NCBI GenBank assembly: GCA_905215555.1
Contig: CAJMQU010000006.1
Location: 1 to 64,000, forward strand
Direction: 5' to 3'
DNA length: 64,000 nt
Source: an uncultured bacterium
Lineage (GTDB): Bacteria; Bacteroidota; Bacteroidia; Bacteroidales; Bacteroidaceae
In this document: positions 27,086 through 36,594 of the stretch, in pieces
How positions within the stretch are numbered: position 1 is the stretch's first letter
How the letters are laid out: the number at the start of each line of letters is the position of its first letter
Program-made: the position numbers and the translations under genes
The notes under the pieces: model-generated
The model's database searches: none
Told to the model about the DNA's origin: nothing
The model's input: the letters and a program-made list of their open reading frames with translations, nothing else

Positions 27086-27210
27086 GGGGTGGAAAAGGTG
27101 GTAAGATACAATAGATGCAGTTACATACGGAATTCTGTTTCCTTCTTTATCAGGTTATGACTTCAACCAATACTTGATTTTTTTCTTCTATATTTATATC
27201 CGGTCAGATA

Positions 27211-27277
27211 CGTTATCTCAGGTACCCTCAGTCGTTATGCGAGGCTATCTCCAGTCGTTATGTGAGATATGCACTTT
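27211..27277. repeat. Three degenerate repeats at 22-23 bp spacing
   Basis: Units start with CGTTAT at 27211, 27233 and 27256. The shared pattern is roughly CGTTATSYSAG, and units 2 and 3 are preceded by CAGT. Confidence 0.55.
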
Positions 27278-27433
27278 TTAACCGCTGTAATACAAATGAT
27301 TACAACCTCGTATTTTCATTTTTTTTCGATAAATCAAAATCTTCGGACAAAAACAGGAGGTGATTTATATTTAAACTTATAATTGACTATACGCAAGCAA
27401 TCTCCACCAACGGGCTAAAGACTCATTTCGGAA

Positions 27434-27457
27434 CGTTAATGAATCGTTTCATTAACG
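27434..27457. promoter_or_regulatory. Perfect palindrome, candidate operator
   Basis: CGTTAATGAA and TTCATTAACG are perfect inverted arms around TCGT. The site is about 140 bases upstream of the -7 element of the beta-barrel gene. AT-rich and without a T-run, it is more like a protein-binding site than a terminator. Confidence 0.5.
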
Positions 27458-27595
27458 CACATAGACAGTATATAGAGCTTGAAAAGGGAAATATAGAGAT
27501 TTATAAATGTAATATGTTGTGTATTAGCTGTATATAATCCTGTAATATAGAACTTTTATATCCCGATATAGAGTGCTTGAGACCTGTTTCTCCCC

Positions 27596-27603
27596 TAAAT
27601 TTG
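27596..27603 (+). promoter_or_regulatory. -7 element for the beta-barrel gene
   Basis: TAAATTTG, an exact TAnnTTTG match, 45 bases before the ATG at 27649. It makes a start at the in-frame TTG 27577 impossible for this transcript. Confidence 0.55.
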
Positions 27604-27648
27604 CATCAGGTAAAAACGAAAAGTAACACATTAAAAATCAATCAAACA

Positions 27649-30054
27649 ATGAAGGCAAATTCAATGGAGACTATCGGGAAAAGACTTACATGTTTATTCC
27701 TTACTCTATGTGCGGCAGTATCCATCTCTGCTCAGACTTATCAACTCTCCGGTTGCGTACAAGATGAAAACAATCAGCCGGTGGAAGTAGCGAACGTTCT
27801 TTTGAAACAAGCCAAAGACAGTGCTTACGTCACAGGTATGCTGACGGATGCACAGGGCTGTTTTACTTTTATCCAACCGAAAGGGGAATATTTGTTGCAT
27901 ATCACCCTTATCGGTTGTGAAGACATCTATCTGCCGGTATCCCTGCAAGGAAACAAGAATGTAGGCATGCTCAGTTTGAAAACCTCCTCTACCTTCCTGA
28001 ATGAAGTTACCGTTACGGCAGCCCGACCGGTCATCAAGCGTCTGGTGGACAGAGTGGTCTTTGATACGCACAATGCCATAGCCACTGCCGGAGGAAATGC
28101 ACTCGACCTTCTGCGTGAAGTGCCCGGTCTGCGTGTCGGTCAGAACAGTATCGATATTATAGGTAAAGGTGGCGTGAAAGTATACATCAACGACCGCGAA
28201 ACAAAACTTTCCGGTGACGAACTGATAGACTATCTTCGTTCATATGACGCTTCACAGATTCAGAAAGTGGAAGTTATCACCACCCCTCCCTCCAAATACG
28301 ATGCGGCAGGCAATGCAGGTATCATCAATATCCGTTTGAAATCGCGTCCGAAAGACTATCTGGGCGGTACGGTGTCCGCTTCCTATAATGTAGGTGAGAA
28401 AGAAAACTACGGTTACGGTGGTGTCAACCTGAATATCAGCAAAGGCCGTGTATCTTCTTTCGTCAATGCAGGTACCACGCAGGGGCAGTATAAGACGCTT
28501 GAAACGAACCGCCGTTATTTTGCCCTCAACACCTGGGACGGACGCACGGATTATAAGAACAATATGTCGAGCTACTATGGACAGGCCGGTGTGGACGTTG
28601 CTCTGGAAAGGAACTGGACAGTAGGCTTGCAGGCTGTCTACAACCACAACTCCCCCAAAGACCATATTGCAATTTCCAAAACAGAAGTGTATGATGCCTT
28701 AACCGCCCGTCTGGACTCCCTTTTGTTTTCAGACAATAAAGAAAATACTGAATCCGACCGTCTTAACCTGAACTTCCATACCGATAAGACATGGGGGGAT
28801 AAAGGCAAGAAGATGACTTGGGACGTGGACTATTTGCGTGACAAGCGTGACGAAACCGCAGGCTTCCTGTCCGAAACTCGGACTTCCGGCGGTACAGTAA
28901 TCTCCGGAACGAACTTCGACTACAATTATCTGCAAGACCGTAAGGTAGATGTGTTTTCTTCTGCCCTCGACTTTACGCTTCCGTTTGAGAAGTATAAGAT
29001 AACTACCGGCGCCAAAGTCTCCTTTACGAATACCCGCAACCGCATCGACTATGATACGTCAGACCCGACACTGGTTCAGGACGACTATTTCCACTATAAG
29101 GAACAAATCTATGCCCTTTATGCCGACTATAGCCGTGAGTTTTCCAAGCATTTCTCCATGCAGTTGGGTTTGCGTATGGAACATACCCGTACCACTGGCA
29201 TTTCCGAGTCGGAGAATAAGACGGACAAGCATGATTACACCCGCCTGTTCCCTACCGTCTATTTCCTTTATTCCCCGAATGAAGGTCATGCGTTGAACCT
29301 TAGTTTCTCCAACCGCATTGCCCGCCCTTCGCAGAACATGGTGAATCCTTTTCCGTTCTATCAGAACAAATATACCTTTGCCCGTGGAAAAGAAGACCTG
29401 AAACCCTGTTATACCTATAATGCCGAATTAGGGTATACACTGGAGAATAACTTCAACGTTTCGCTCTATTACTCTTATGCGGATGATGTATTCTTCCAGA
29501 TAGTAGGTCTGGATCCGGAAACGAATGTCAGTTCTTTCTTGTGGGACAACTTTATGAAGACGCACAAGTTCGGAGTTAATAATTCGTATACGTTCCGTAC
29601 AAAGTGGTTGCAGACTTATGCACAGCACGGAGTGAATTACAGCCGCACTACATCCAGTGCCGCTTCCACCCCGTCCGCAGAAAAAGGTTGGGCATATTAT
29701 GCCAGCCTGCGCAACACTGTCTTTCTCAATGCAAAGAAGACATTTCTCGGAACGCTCTCCGGTTCGTTCACCTCAAAGTCTTACCTGGGAATTTATCTGA
29801 TGAAGCCCACTTATGGTATCAGTGCAGGATTACTCTATCGTATGCTGGATAATAAACTTAGCCTCAGTCTGAACGCCAATAACATTCTGGTCAGCCACTC
29901 GAAGATGGAAGTTGTTTCCAATGGTGTCCGGATGACTGTGGACAATCAGTTCTCTTTTACCAGTTTCCGCATAGGTGTTTCTTATACATTCGGCGGGGAC
30001 ATCCGGAGTAAGGGACAGAGGAATAGTAACAGCGATATTCAGAACAGATTATGA
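27649..30054 (+). CDS. Outer-membrane beta-barrel protein with N-terminal carboxypeptidase-like domain
   Basis: An 801-residue TonB-dependent-receptor-like protein of the outer membrane. After a signal peptide (SIS-AQ cleavage region near residue 33) comes a carboxypeptidase-regulatory-like domain (YQLSGCVQDENNQPVEVANV to about residue 120). A plug domain follows (LDLLREVPGLRV, IDIIGKGGVKVYINDR, about 130-230), then a long barrel with alternating aromatic strands. It resembles the family with PF14905-type barrels rather than SusC, and no SusD partner follows. The substrate is unknown. ATG 27649 was chosen; ATG 27664 is an alternative. A -7 element lies 45 bases upstream. Confidence 0.82.
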   Translation: MKANSMETIGKRLTCLFLTLCAAVSISAQTYQLSGCVQDENNQPVEVANVLLKQAKDSAYVTGMLTDAQGCFTFIQPKGEYLLHITLIGCEDIYLPVSLQGNKNVGMLSLKTSSTFLNEVTVTAARPVIKRLVDRVVFDTHNAIATAGGNALDLLREVPGLRVGQNSIDIIGKGGVKVYINDRETKLSGDELIDYLRSYDASQIQKVEVITTPPSKYDAAGNAGIINIRLKSRPKDYLGGTVSASYNVGEKENYGYGGVNLNISKGRVSSFVNAGTTQGQYKTLETNRRYFALNTWDGRTDYKNNMSSYYGQAGVDVALERNWTVGLQAVYNHNSPKDHIAISKTEVYDALTARLDSLLFSDNKENTESDRLNLNFHTDKTWGDKGKKMTWDVDYLRDKRDETAGFLSETRTSGGTVISGTNFDYNYLQDRKVDVFSSALDFTLPFEKYKITTGAKVSFTNTRNRIDYDTSDPTLVQDDYFHYKEQIYALYADYSREFSKHFSMQLGLRMEHTRTTGISESENKTDKHDYTRLFPTVYFLYSPNEGHALNLSFSNRIARPSQNMVNPFPFYQNKYTFARGKEDLKPCYTYNAELGYTLENNFNVSLYYSYADDVFFQIVGLDPETNVSSFLWDNFMKTHKFGVNNSYTFRTKWLQTYAQHGVNYSRTTSSAASTPSAEKGWAYYASLRNTVFLNAKKTFLGTLSGSFTSKSYLGIYLMKPTYGISAGLLYRMLDNKLSLSLNANNILVSHSKMEVVSNGVRMTVDNQFSFTSFRIGVSYTFGGDIRSKGQRNSNSDIQNRL

Positions 30055-30120
30055 TAAACTTAAAAATAGTCTCTTGGATTGCTTTCATCGTTTTTACCTG
30101 ACTTGAAAGTTTAGAGATGG

Positions 30121-30174
30121 ATGGTCTGTCAACTAGAAACAAAGAGTTGTTTCGGTGTGGCAGACCATTTTTAT
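30121..30174 (+). terminator. Terminator-like hairpin after the beta-barrel gene
   Basis: Arms ATGGTCTG (30121-30128) and CAGACCAT (30161-30168) are separated by about 32 bases and followed by TTTTTA. Confidence 0.55.
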
Positions 30175-30180
30175 GCATCA

Positions 30181-30236
30181 TTCCCCCTTTTCTACCGGTT
30201 TTTCCCCCTTATTCTCTTTCTGATTGCCCACTTTTG
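30181..30236 (+). promoter_or_regulatory. PUL promoter: TTCCCCCTT direct repeats plus -7-like element
   Basis: TTCCCCCTT at 30181 and again at 30202 (21 bp apart), then CACTTTTG at 30229-30236, 27 bp after the second repeat starts. No -33 TTTG is present, as expected for an activator-dependent promoter. The same geometry is found upstream of both susC genes. Confidence 0.6.
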
Positions 30237-30269
30237 CATCATAGGAACCAATCTAAAGAATTAGGAATC

Positions 30270-33050
30270 ATGAAAAACAAAATGAGAAACAGGATGAAAG
30301 GAATGAAGAACACACGCTTCTTGTGGCTGCTATTGGCATTATTCTGTGGAATACCGGCAGAAGCGGGTACGATATCCGGTGATGAAAGCGCGGGAACCGT
30401 CGGAGAGTTAGTTGCTTTTCCCGGTGCGGAAGGCTTCGGACGAAATGCGACCGGAGGCCGTGGTGGCAGAGTTTACCATGTGACAACGCTGGAGGACGGT
30501 TTTCAGGAAGGTACGTTGCGCCATGCACTTTCCCAGAAAGGTGCACGTACGGTGGTGTTCGATGTGGCGGGAACTATCTTCCTCAACACTCCTTTAAGAA
30601 TCACTAACGGAGATTTAACCATTGCCGGACAAAGTGCTCCGGGACAGGGCATCTGCATTGCCAGGTGTCCGCTGACCATCAATGCCGATAACGTGATAGT
30701 CCGTTATTTGCGTTTCCGTGTCGGCAACGAAAGCGGTGGAGAACCTGACGGACTGGGAAGCACGGATTGCAGGAATGTGATTGTAGATCATTGCTCTATC
30801 AGTTGGTCGGTAGATGAGTGCTGCTCTGTGTATGGCGGTGAAAACCTGACCGTTCAGTGGTGTCTTGTCTCCGAAAGTCTTCGTACGGCAGGGCATGCAA
30901 AGGGCAGACACGGCTATGGCGCCATTTGGGGAGGGGCGAAAGCATCTTTCCATCATAATCTGCTGGCGCATCACGAGAGCCGTTTTCCCCGCCTTGGTCC
31001 CCGCCCTTTTACGCAGGAGCGCGAGCACGTGGATATGCGCAACAACGTCTTCTATAATTGGGCGGGAAACGGTTGCTACGGTGGGGAAGCCATGCATGTG
31101 AATATTGTGAACAACTACTACAAGCCGGGACCGGCCACGCCGAAGAATAGTCCGGTGCGCTATCGTATAGCGGCAGTCGGGGTGCGTACCACTCAATATT
31201 GTACTAAGGCCGACGGCACCCCCAATGTGTGGAAACCGATGGAGCATGTATGGGGAACATTTTATGTGGATGGCAATGTAGTCGAAGGAAGTCCGGAAGT
31301 GACCAAAGACAACTGGACGAAAGGAATTTATGAACAAATCAATAATGCTTACTGCGACAACACTTTTACGGAAGAAGTCAGGAAAGAAATGCGCCTGTCC
31401 GAACCTTTGGATGCCGGAGTCGTCACGACGCATACGGCAAACCAAGCCTATAAACTGGTGCTGGAACATGCCGGTTGTTCCAAACAGCGTGATAGTATCG
31501 ACGAGCGCATTATAAAAGAAACCCGAAAGGGTACGGCTACTTACATAGGCAGTGTGACAAAAGGTGCCGAAAAAGTCCCCGGTCTGATAGACTTGCCGGC
31601 AGACGTGAAACCGGCAGGTGCAGCCAGTCCCTGGCCAGAATTGAGTGATGGCGGGGTCACAGCGGCCGAAATACGGGATACCGACGGTGATGGTATGCCT
31701 GATGTGTGGGAGACTGCTCATGGGTTGGACCCGGAAGATGCATCTGACGGGATTGCGACTACGCTGAGTAAAGAAGGTTACACCAATCTGGAAGTGTATC
31801 TGAATGGTTTGGTGGCACCTCCGTATCAAGCTGTGGTGGCGCAGGATGGAAGCGGTGACTATACGAGTGTCCAGGATGCGGTGGATGCGGCTCCGGACAA
31901 TTGCCGTGAACCTTGGCTGATTTTCGTAAAGAACGGTTCGTATAGAGAACAGGTCGTTGTTCCTTCCACAAAAACTTATATCCATCTGATAGGTCAGGAC
32001 AAGAACAAGACAATTATTCATCATAAGTTGAATGTAGGCGGAAAACCGGAGGAAGGCACTGAATCTTCTAAGACTGCTTTTTGGAAACACTCGGTACATA
32101 ACCCGGCTTCCGAGGTTCATCAGTTTGAAGGCAGTGTTGTTTATGTGAAGGGTGCCCATTTCTATACGGAGAATATCTCTTATATTAACGACTGGGGAGT
32201 GGATCATCAGAATGGTCCCCAGGCTTTGGCGATGAGCAGCCAGGCGGATTGTGCTTCATTCAATAATTGCATCTTACGTTCTTTTCAGGATACTTGGATG
32301 ACTTCGAGAACGGATTCCCATCGTCTTTACGTGAAAGATTGCTGGATTGAAGGAGCCGTTGACTATTTTTATGGCAGTGGAGATGCCTTGCTCGAAAATT
32401 GCACATTATATAATGTGCGTAGCGGTTCAGTAATAGTGGCTCCGTCTCATAAGGATGTGAGGTTCGGCTATGTGTTCCGTAACTGCATAGTCGATGGTAA
32501 TGCTCAGGCTGCTGATGGCAGACAGAAATTGGGACGCCCGTGGCACAATTCACCGCGTGCGGTATATATCCACACCACTATGCGCATCCCTTTGGCACCG
32601 GAGGGTTGGACGAATATGGGAGCTATTCCGGCTTTGTTTGCAGAGTATGACAGCCGGGATGCCGAAGGCAATGTGCTGGACTTGAGCCGACGCAAGACGG
32701 AGTATGACGGACGTGGACCGAATAATCCGCCGAAAGGCTCTTGCCGTGCAACGATTACGAGAAAAGAGGCAGAAGGGTATGTATACGAGCGTATAATTCC
32801 CGGAAATGACGGATGGGACCCGCGAGCCATGATGGTAAAGCTTCCCGCTCCCCGGGAACTGAAAAGACAAGGTCTGAAGCTGAGTTGGAAGAAGGTACCT
32901 GCCGCTATCGGTTATGTCATCTTCGACAACGATGAGGTTGTCGGTTTTGCCAAAGAACCGGTTTTTAGTCTCACGTCTGATGTGAAAGGAATTTTAAAAA
33001 TCTGTGCTGTCAATCGTTATGGTTCATTAGGAACTGAGAGTACTTTTTGA
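30270..33050 (+). CDS. Secreted PL1 pectate lyase - CE8 pectin methylesterase fusion
   Basis: A 926-residue two-enzyme protein acting on homogalacturonan. After a signal peptide (FLWLLLALFCGIPAEA) comes a right-handed beta-helix pectate lyase domain (about residues 48-430) with AFPGAEGFGRNATGGRGG, DHCSISWSVDE and the Arg-containing SRFPRLG. A Ca-binding-like DTDGDGMPDVWE linker (about 470-510) follows, then a CE8 pectinesterase domain (about 520-830). CE8 catalytic residues are visible in QALAM, QDTW, GAVDYFYG and LGRPW. A small Fn3-like C-terminus ends the protein. Start chosen at 30270 because upstream codons precede the promoter. De-esterification and cleavage are coupled in one polypeptide. 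Confidence 0.9.
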   Translation: MKNKMRNRMKGMKNTRFLWLLLALFCGIPAEAGTISGDESAGTVGELVAFPGAEGFGRNATGGRGGRVYHVTTLEDGFQEGTLRHALSQKGARTVVFDVAGTIFLNTPLRITNGDLTIAGQSAPGQGICIARCPLTINADNVIVRYLRFRVGNESGGEPDGLGSTDCRNVIVDHCSISWSVDECCSVYGGENLTVQWCLVSESLRTAGHAKGRHGYGAIWGGAKASFHHNLLAHHESRFPRLGPRPFTQEREHVDMRNNVFYNWAGNGCYGGEAMHVNIVNNYYKPGPATPKNSPVRYRIAAVGVRTTQYCTKADGTPNVWKPMEHVWGTFYVDGNVVEGSPEVTKDNWTKGIYEQINNAYCDNTFTEEVRKEMRLSEPLDAGVVTTHTANQAYKLVLEHAGCSKQRDSIDERIIKETRKGTATYIGSVTKGAEKVPGLIDLPADVKPAGAASPWPELSDGGVTAAEIRDTDGDGMPDVWETAHGLDPEDASDGIATTLSKEGYTNLEVYLNGLVAPPYQAVVAQDGSGDYTSVQDAVDAAPDNCREPWLIFVKNGSYREQVVVPSTKTYIHLIGQDKNKTIIHHKLNVGGKPEEGTESSKTAFWKHSVHNPASEVHQFEGSVVYVKGAHFYTENISYINDWGVDHQNGPQALAMSSQADCASFNNCILRSFQDTWMTSRTDSHRLYVKDCWIEGAVDYFYGSGDALLENCTLYNVRSGSVIVAPSHKDVRFGYVFRNCIVDGNAQAADGRQKLGRPWHNSPRAVYIHTTMRIPLAPEGWTNMGAIPALFAEYDSRDAEGNVLDLSRRKTEYDGRGPNNPPKGSCRATITRKEAEGYVYERIIPGNDGWDPRAMMVKLPAPRELKRQGLKLSWKKVPAAIGYVIFDNDEVVGFAKEPVFSLTSDVKGILKICAVNRYGSLGTESTF

Positions 33051-33117
33051 ATGCTGTGAGTATGTCAGCATAATATAATAGGAAGACATATTGGAGCTTC
33101 TACATTGTAGTAATCAG

Positions 33118-33156
33118 GAGTCTCGGGCTTGTATGAGTCCGGGACTCTTTTGTTCT
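33118..33156 (+). terminator. Terminator after the PL1-CE8 gene
   Basis: Stem GAGTC-CGG / CCG-GACTC (33118-33147) followed by TTTTGTTCTT. Confidence 0.75.
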
Positions 33157-33190
33157 TAAAACAGCTGTGTTTAAGGGACTAATCTAATTT

Positions 33191-33246
33191 TTACTCTTTT
33201 TTTGGATGATTTTACTCCTTTATTTTAGGTTGATTTTAGACTTTTG
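33191..33246 (+). promoter_or_regulatory. PUL promoter of susC copy A: TTACTC direct repeats plus -7-like element
   Basis: TTACTCTTTT at 33191 and TTACTCCTTT at 33212 are 21 bp apart; GACTTTTG lies at 33239-33246, 27 bp after the second repeat start. A further pair GGWTGATTTTA (33204 and 33228) overlaps these. Confidence 0.6.
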
Positions 33247-33339
33247 CATCCGAAAAGAATTAGTAACACTGGTTAAGTTAAGGAATGGAAAACTTGATGA
33301 AAGACACTGTAACTTATTGTTTAACTAAATAATACTATC

Positions 33340-36300
33340 ATGAAACAAAAAAATGGAAAGATGAAAAGCAGATTGCTTCTGTTGGCATTCATGTTAATGG
33401 TGCCTATCGGGGTAATTGCCCAAAGCATTACGGTGAAAGGTAATGTGACGGATTCGGAAGGAGAGCCGATCATTGGTGCTACTGTCATGGAAAAAGGTAA
33501 AAACCAGAATGGAGTTATTACCGACTTGGATGGTAACTTTACTCTGAATGTATCCGGCAAAGGAAAGAAGCTTGTTATTACCTATATCGGTATGAAAACA
33601 GAGGAAGTGGATGCAGTGGACGGAAGAACCTTGAAGATTGTTTTGAAAGATGATTCACAGACATTGGATGAAGTCGTAGTGGTTGCCGTAGGTTATGGTA
33701 ATGCGCGCAAGAAAGACTTGACCGGTGCTATTTCTTCAGTAGGTGAAAGTACTTTAAAGAATATTCCTGTTACTTCAGCTTCAAGTGCCATCACCGGTCG
33801 TCTGGCAGGTGTCAGCGTCATTACATCGGAAGGATCGCCCGATGCTACGGTTAGCATTCGTGTACGTGGTGGCGGTTCTATCACACAAAGCAATGAACCG
33901 CTTTTCATTGTAGATGGTTTCCAGGTGAACGGCATTGACGACATTCCTCCTACGGATATCGAGAGTATAGACGTATTGAAGGATGCTTCTTCTACTGCTA
34001 TCTATGGTGCAAAAGGTGCTAATGGTGTAATTTTGGTTACTACCAAAAGCGGCCGGGTAGGTAAGACACAAGTAAGCCTGAACGCATCCCTCGGTTTCAA
34101 CCGCTTCTATAATGAAACGGAAGTTCTTTCTCCTTATGAATATGTATATCTTCAAAGAGAACTGGACCCTGCAAAGAATGCCGGCTTCTTCGACCGTTAC
34201 GGACAGTGGGAAGATATAGATATCTACAAATCGAAAGTAGGCAAGAACTGGCAACGGGATTTATTCGACAGAACAGGTTTGAAGCAAAGCTACAACATGA
34301 ACATCAACGGAGGTAGTGAAGACATGGTCTATAGCCTTAGTTACACGCATGATGATGAAACCTACATTATGCAGACTTCACACTATCGCCGTGACAACGT
34401 CAACCTGAAGGTGAACAAGAAGTTTAATAAGAAACTGAAAATGGACTTCAATGTCAAGATGTCCAATACAGCGATTGATGGTCCGAGCGTATCGAACGGT
34501 TCCAAACTGAGAGACTGTGTGAAATATCCGACTGTAGGAACCTTGACAGACCTTACTGATGAGGATTTAAGTGGTGACGATGGCATTATTGAAAATATCA
34601 GTAGCTTGAACGACCCTTATTTTAATATTGTGAATGAGTATAAGAAGCAGACCAAATTCAATAACTCTTATAATGCAGCCTTGATATGGGATGTAATAAA
34701 AGGGTTGCAATGGCGTGCTGAAGGTACTTATGGATTTAACTTCGACCGCACGGATAATGTCTACCTGAAAAATACAAGTAAAGCAAACCAGACAGCCGGA
34801 CAGCCTGTGGGTGTACGCGAATATTGGAATGGTCAGAATTGGGCTTTCCGTACTATACTGAACTATAAGTTTAGGGTAAAAGAGCATAGTTTCGATGTGA
34901 TGGGAGGTATGGAAGCGCTTAGTTCCAAGAAAGATAAAATGCAGATAACCTCCGACTACTTTCCAAGTGATTACGGGGTGAATGACATTCTCTCTATGTG
35001 GAATAACGGTACATCGGAACCCACTTACACTACGATTGATGAACCGAGCCGCAGTATGTCTTACTTCGGTCGTGCCAACTACATACTGAAAGACCGCTAT
35101 TATCTGACCTTCACGCTCCGTGCTGATGGTACCAACGTGTTTGCTCCAGGCAATAAGTGGGGAATCTTCCCGGCTGCTTCGGCTGCATGGCGTATGTCTG
35201 ATGAAAAGTTCATGGAAGTTACCAAGGACTGGTTGTCTAACTTTAAGTGGCGTCTCAGCTATGGTAAGTCCGGTAATGCCCGTGTAGGTTCCTACTGGCG
35301 TCAGACTTACTCTCCGGTGACCAACATTAAAAACCTTTATTATCAGAATGAAATTGGTCAAAGCAGCTTGCAACCAAGTACGCGTTTGCGCAACGAAGAC
35401 CTTACGTGGGAGTCTAAATACTCTACGAATGTCGGCTTCGACCTGGGATTCTTTGAAAATCGTCTGAATCTTACTTTTGACTTCTATAATGATGTAACTA
35501 AAAACCTGATTATGGAAGTTCAGTTGCCGTCTAATGCCGGTTATAATACTCAATATCAGAATCTGGGTCAGACTACTAACCGTGGTGTGGAGCTGACTCT
35601 GAATGCTAATCTGGTAAATACGAAAAATTTCTTCCTGGACTTCAATTTCAATATTTCGTTCAATAAGAACAAAGTGGACGCTCTTTATGGAGCAAATGGA
35701 GATGTGATGATTCTTTCGGGAGGCGGTACGGAAGTAGGTAGTGACAACTATCGTGTATTCGTAGGAAAAGAAACAGGCTTGATGTATGGTTATGTAAGCG
35801 ACGGTATGTATTCATTTGATGATTTCGATTTCGACCAGGCCACGAAGAAATGGGTACTGAAGAAAGATGAAAACGGCAAAAATATTGCTCCCGACTGTTT
35901 TGGAGTGCTTTCCAAAGGTGGAGGATATTATGGTCCCGGCCACATGAAACTGAAAGACCTGAACGGTGACGGCGTGATTGATGCGGACAATGACCGTAAA
36001 ATTATTGGTAATGCATTGCCCAAGCACACCGGCGGTTTCAGCTTCAATGCCGGCTGGAAAGGATTCGACCTGACTGCAATGTTCAACTGGTCGTATGGCA
36101 ATGATATCTTGAATATGAACAAGATTGACTATACCTCTTATGTAGGTGCCAAGAGATATCAGAACATGAGTACTGAAATGAGTCTGGCAAACCGTTTCAC
36201 TACCATCGACCCGATAACTGGTTTGAACATTTACTATGGTGACTATGCCAATCCCCAACGTCTTCAGGAAATCAATGCAAACGCCACTATCTGGCATCCG

Positions 36301-36582
36301 TTGATGAACAACTCCATCACTACGGACTGGGCGGTGGAAGATGGTTCGTTCCTGCGTCTGGGTACCTTGACTTTAGGATATACGTTGCCCAAGATGCTCA
36401 CTACGAAATTCGGAGTGAAATCGCTGCGTGTTTATGCTACTGCCAATAATGTATTCTGCTGGACTGCTTATAGCGGACAAGACCCTGAAGTAAATACCGG
36501 TAAGGCCATGACACCGGGATATGACAAATCAGCTTATCCGAAAGCTAAATCATATATTTTTGGTTTAAATCTAACTTTCTAA
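33340..36582 (+). CDS. SusC-like TonB-dependent outer-membrane transporter (copy A)
   Basis: A 1080-residue glycan importer of the outer membrane. Signal peptide LLLLAFMLMVPIGVIAQ, then a carboxypeptidase-like domain (about 28-105, ITVKGNVTDSEGEPIIGATV). A TonB-box-like stretch (LDEVVVVAVGYG) leads to the plug (about 125-235, with RVRGGGSITQSNEPLFIVDG, VLKDASSTAIYG and GANGVILVTTKSG), then a 22-strand-type barrel ending in SYIFGLNLTF. susD follows after 12 bases, so the pair is co-transcribed. Context (PL1-CE8 gene, HTCS) points to pectin oligosaccharides. It is paralogous to copy B at 46102. Confidence 0.95.
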   Translation: MKQKNGKMKSRLLLLAFMLMVPIGVIAQSITVKGNVTDSEGEPIIGATVMEKGKNQNGVITDLDGNFTLNVSGKGKKLVITYIGMKTEEVDAVDGRTLKIVLKDDSQTLDEVVVVAVGYGNARKKDLTGAISSVGESTLKNIPVTSASSAITGRLAGVSVITSEGSPDATVSIRVRGGGSITQSNEPLFIVDGFQVNGIDDIPPTDIESIDVLKDASSTAIYGAKGANGVILVTTKSGRVGKTQVSLNASLGFNRFYNETEVLSPYEYVYLQRELDPAKNAGFFDRYGQWEDIDIYKSKVGKNWQRDLFDRTGLKQSYNMNINGGSEDMVYSLSYTHDDETYIMQTSHYRRDNVNLKVNKKFNKKLKMDFNVKMSNTAIDGPSVSNGSKLRDCVKYPTVGTLTDLTDEDLSGDDGIIENISSLNDPYFNIVNEYKKQTKFNNSYNAALIWDVIKGLQWRAEGTYGFNFDRTDNVYLKNTSKANQTAGQPVGVREYWNGQNWAFRTILNYKFRVKEHSFDVMGGMEALSSKKDKMQITSDYFPSDYGVNDILSMWNNGTSEPTYTTIDEPSRSMSYFGRANYILKDRYYLTFTLRADGTNVFAPGNKWGIFPAASAAWRMSDEKFMEVTKDWLSNFKWRLSYGKSGNARVGSYWRQTYSPVTNIKNLYYQNEIGQSSLQPSTRLRNEDLTWESKYSTNVGFDLGFFENRLNLTFDFYNDVTKNLIMEVQLPSNAGYNTQYQNLGQTTNRGVELTLNANLVNTKNFFLDFNFNISFNKNKVDALYGANGDVMILSGGGTEVGSDNYRVFVGKETGLMYGYVSDGMYSFDDFDFDQATKKWVLKKDENGKNIAPDCFGVLSKGGGYYGPGHMKLKDLNGDGVIDADNDRKIIGNALPKHTGGFSFNAGWKGFDLTAMFNWSYGNDILNMNKIDYTSYVGAKRYQNMSTEMSLANRFTTIDPITGLNIYYGDYANPQRLQEINANATIWHPLMNNSITTDWAVEDGSFLRLGTLTLGYTLPKMLTTKFGVKSLRVYATANNVFCWTAYSGQDPEVNTGKAMTPGYDKSAYPKAKSYIFGLNLTF

Positions 36583-36594
36583 ATTACTTTACTT

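Larger units (their letters stand above)
27086..27648. other. Long intergenic region with repeat array, palindrome and promoter
   Basis: No gene was seen in this gap. It holds three CGTTAT-headed repeats (27211-27277), a 24-base palindrome (27434-27457), and a -7 element (27596-27603) for the beta-barrel gene. The rest is AT-rich. Confidence 0.6.

Noticed and set aside
27588..27603. TTCTCCCCT near the beta-barrel promoter as another HTCS site
   Set aside because: Only one copy, overlapping the -7 box, without the 21/27 spacing.
27577..27648. TTG start for the beta-barrel gene
   Set aside because: The -7 element at 27596-27603 lies downstream of this codon, and a normal signal peptide begins at 27649 or 27664.
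30117..30269. Earlier ATG start for the PL1-CE8 gene
   Set aside because: It precedes the terminator hairpin and promoter; the signal peptide follows the ATG at 30270.
30615..32207. 530-codon open frame on the minus strand
   Set aside because: It lies fully inside the PL1-CE8 gene on the opposite strand; the plus-strand protein has clear catalytic motifs, while this translation has no recognisable family and no promoter or ribosome site.
34567..35553. 328-codon minus-strand open frame inside susC A
   Set aside because: Shadow of the SusC coding strand; composition mirrors the sense codons and no independent signals are seen.
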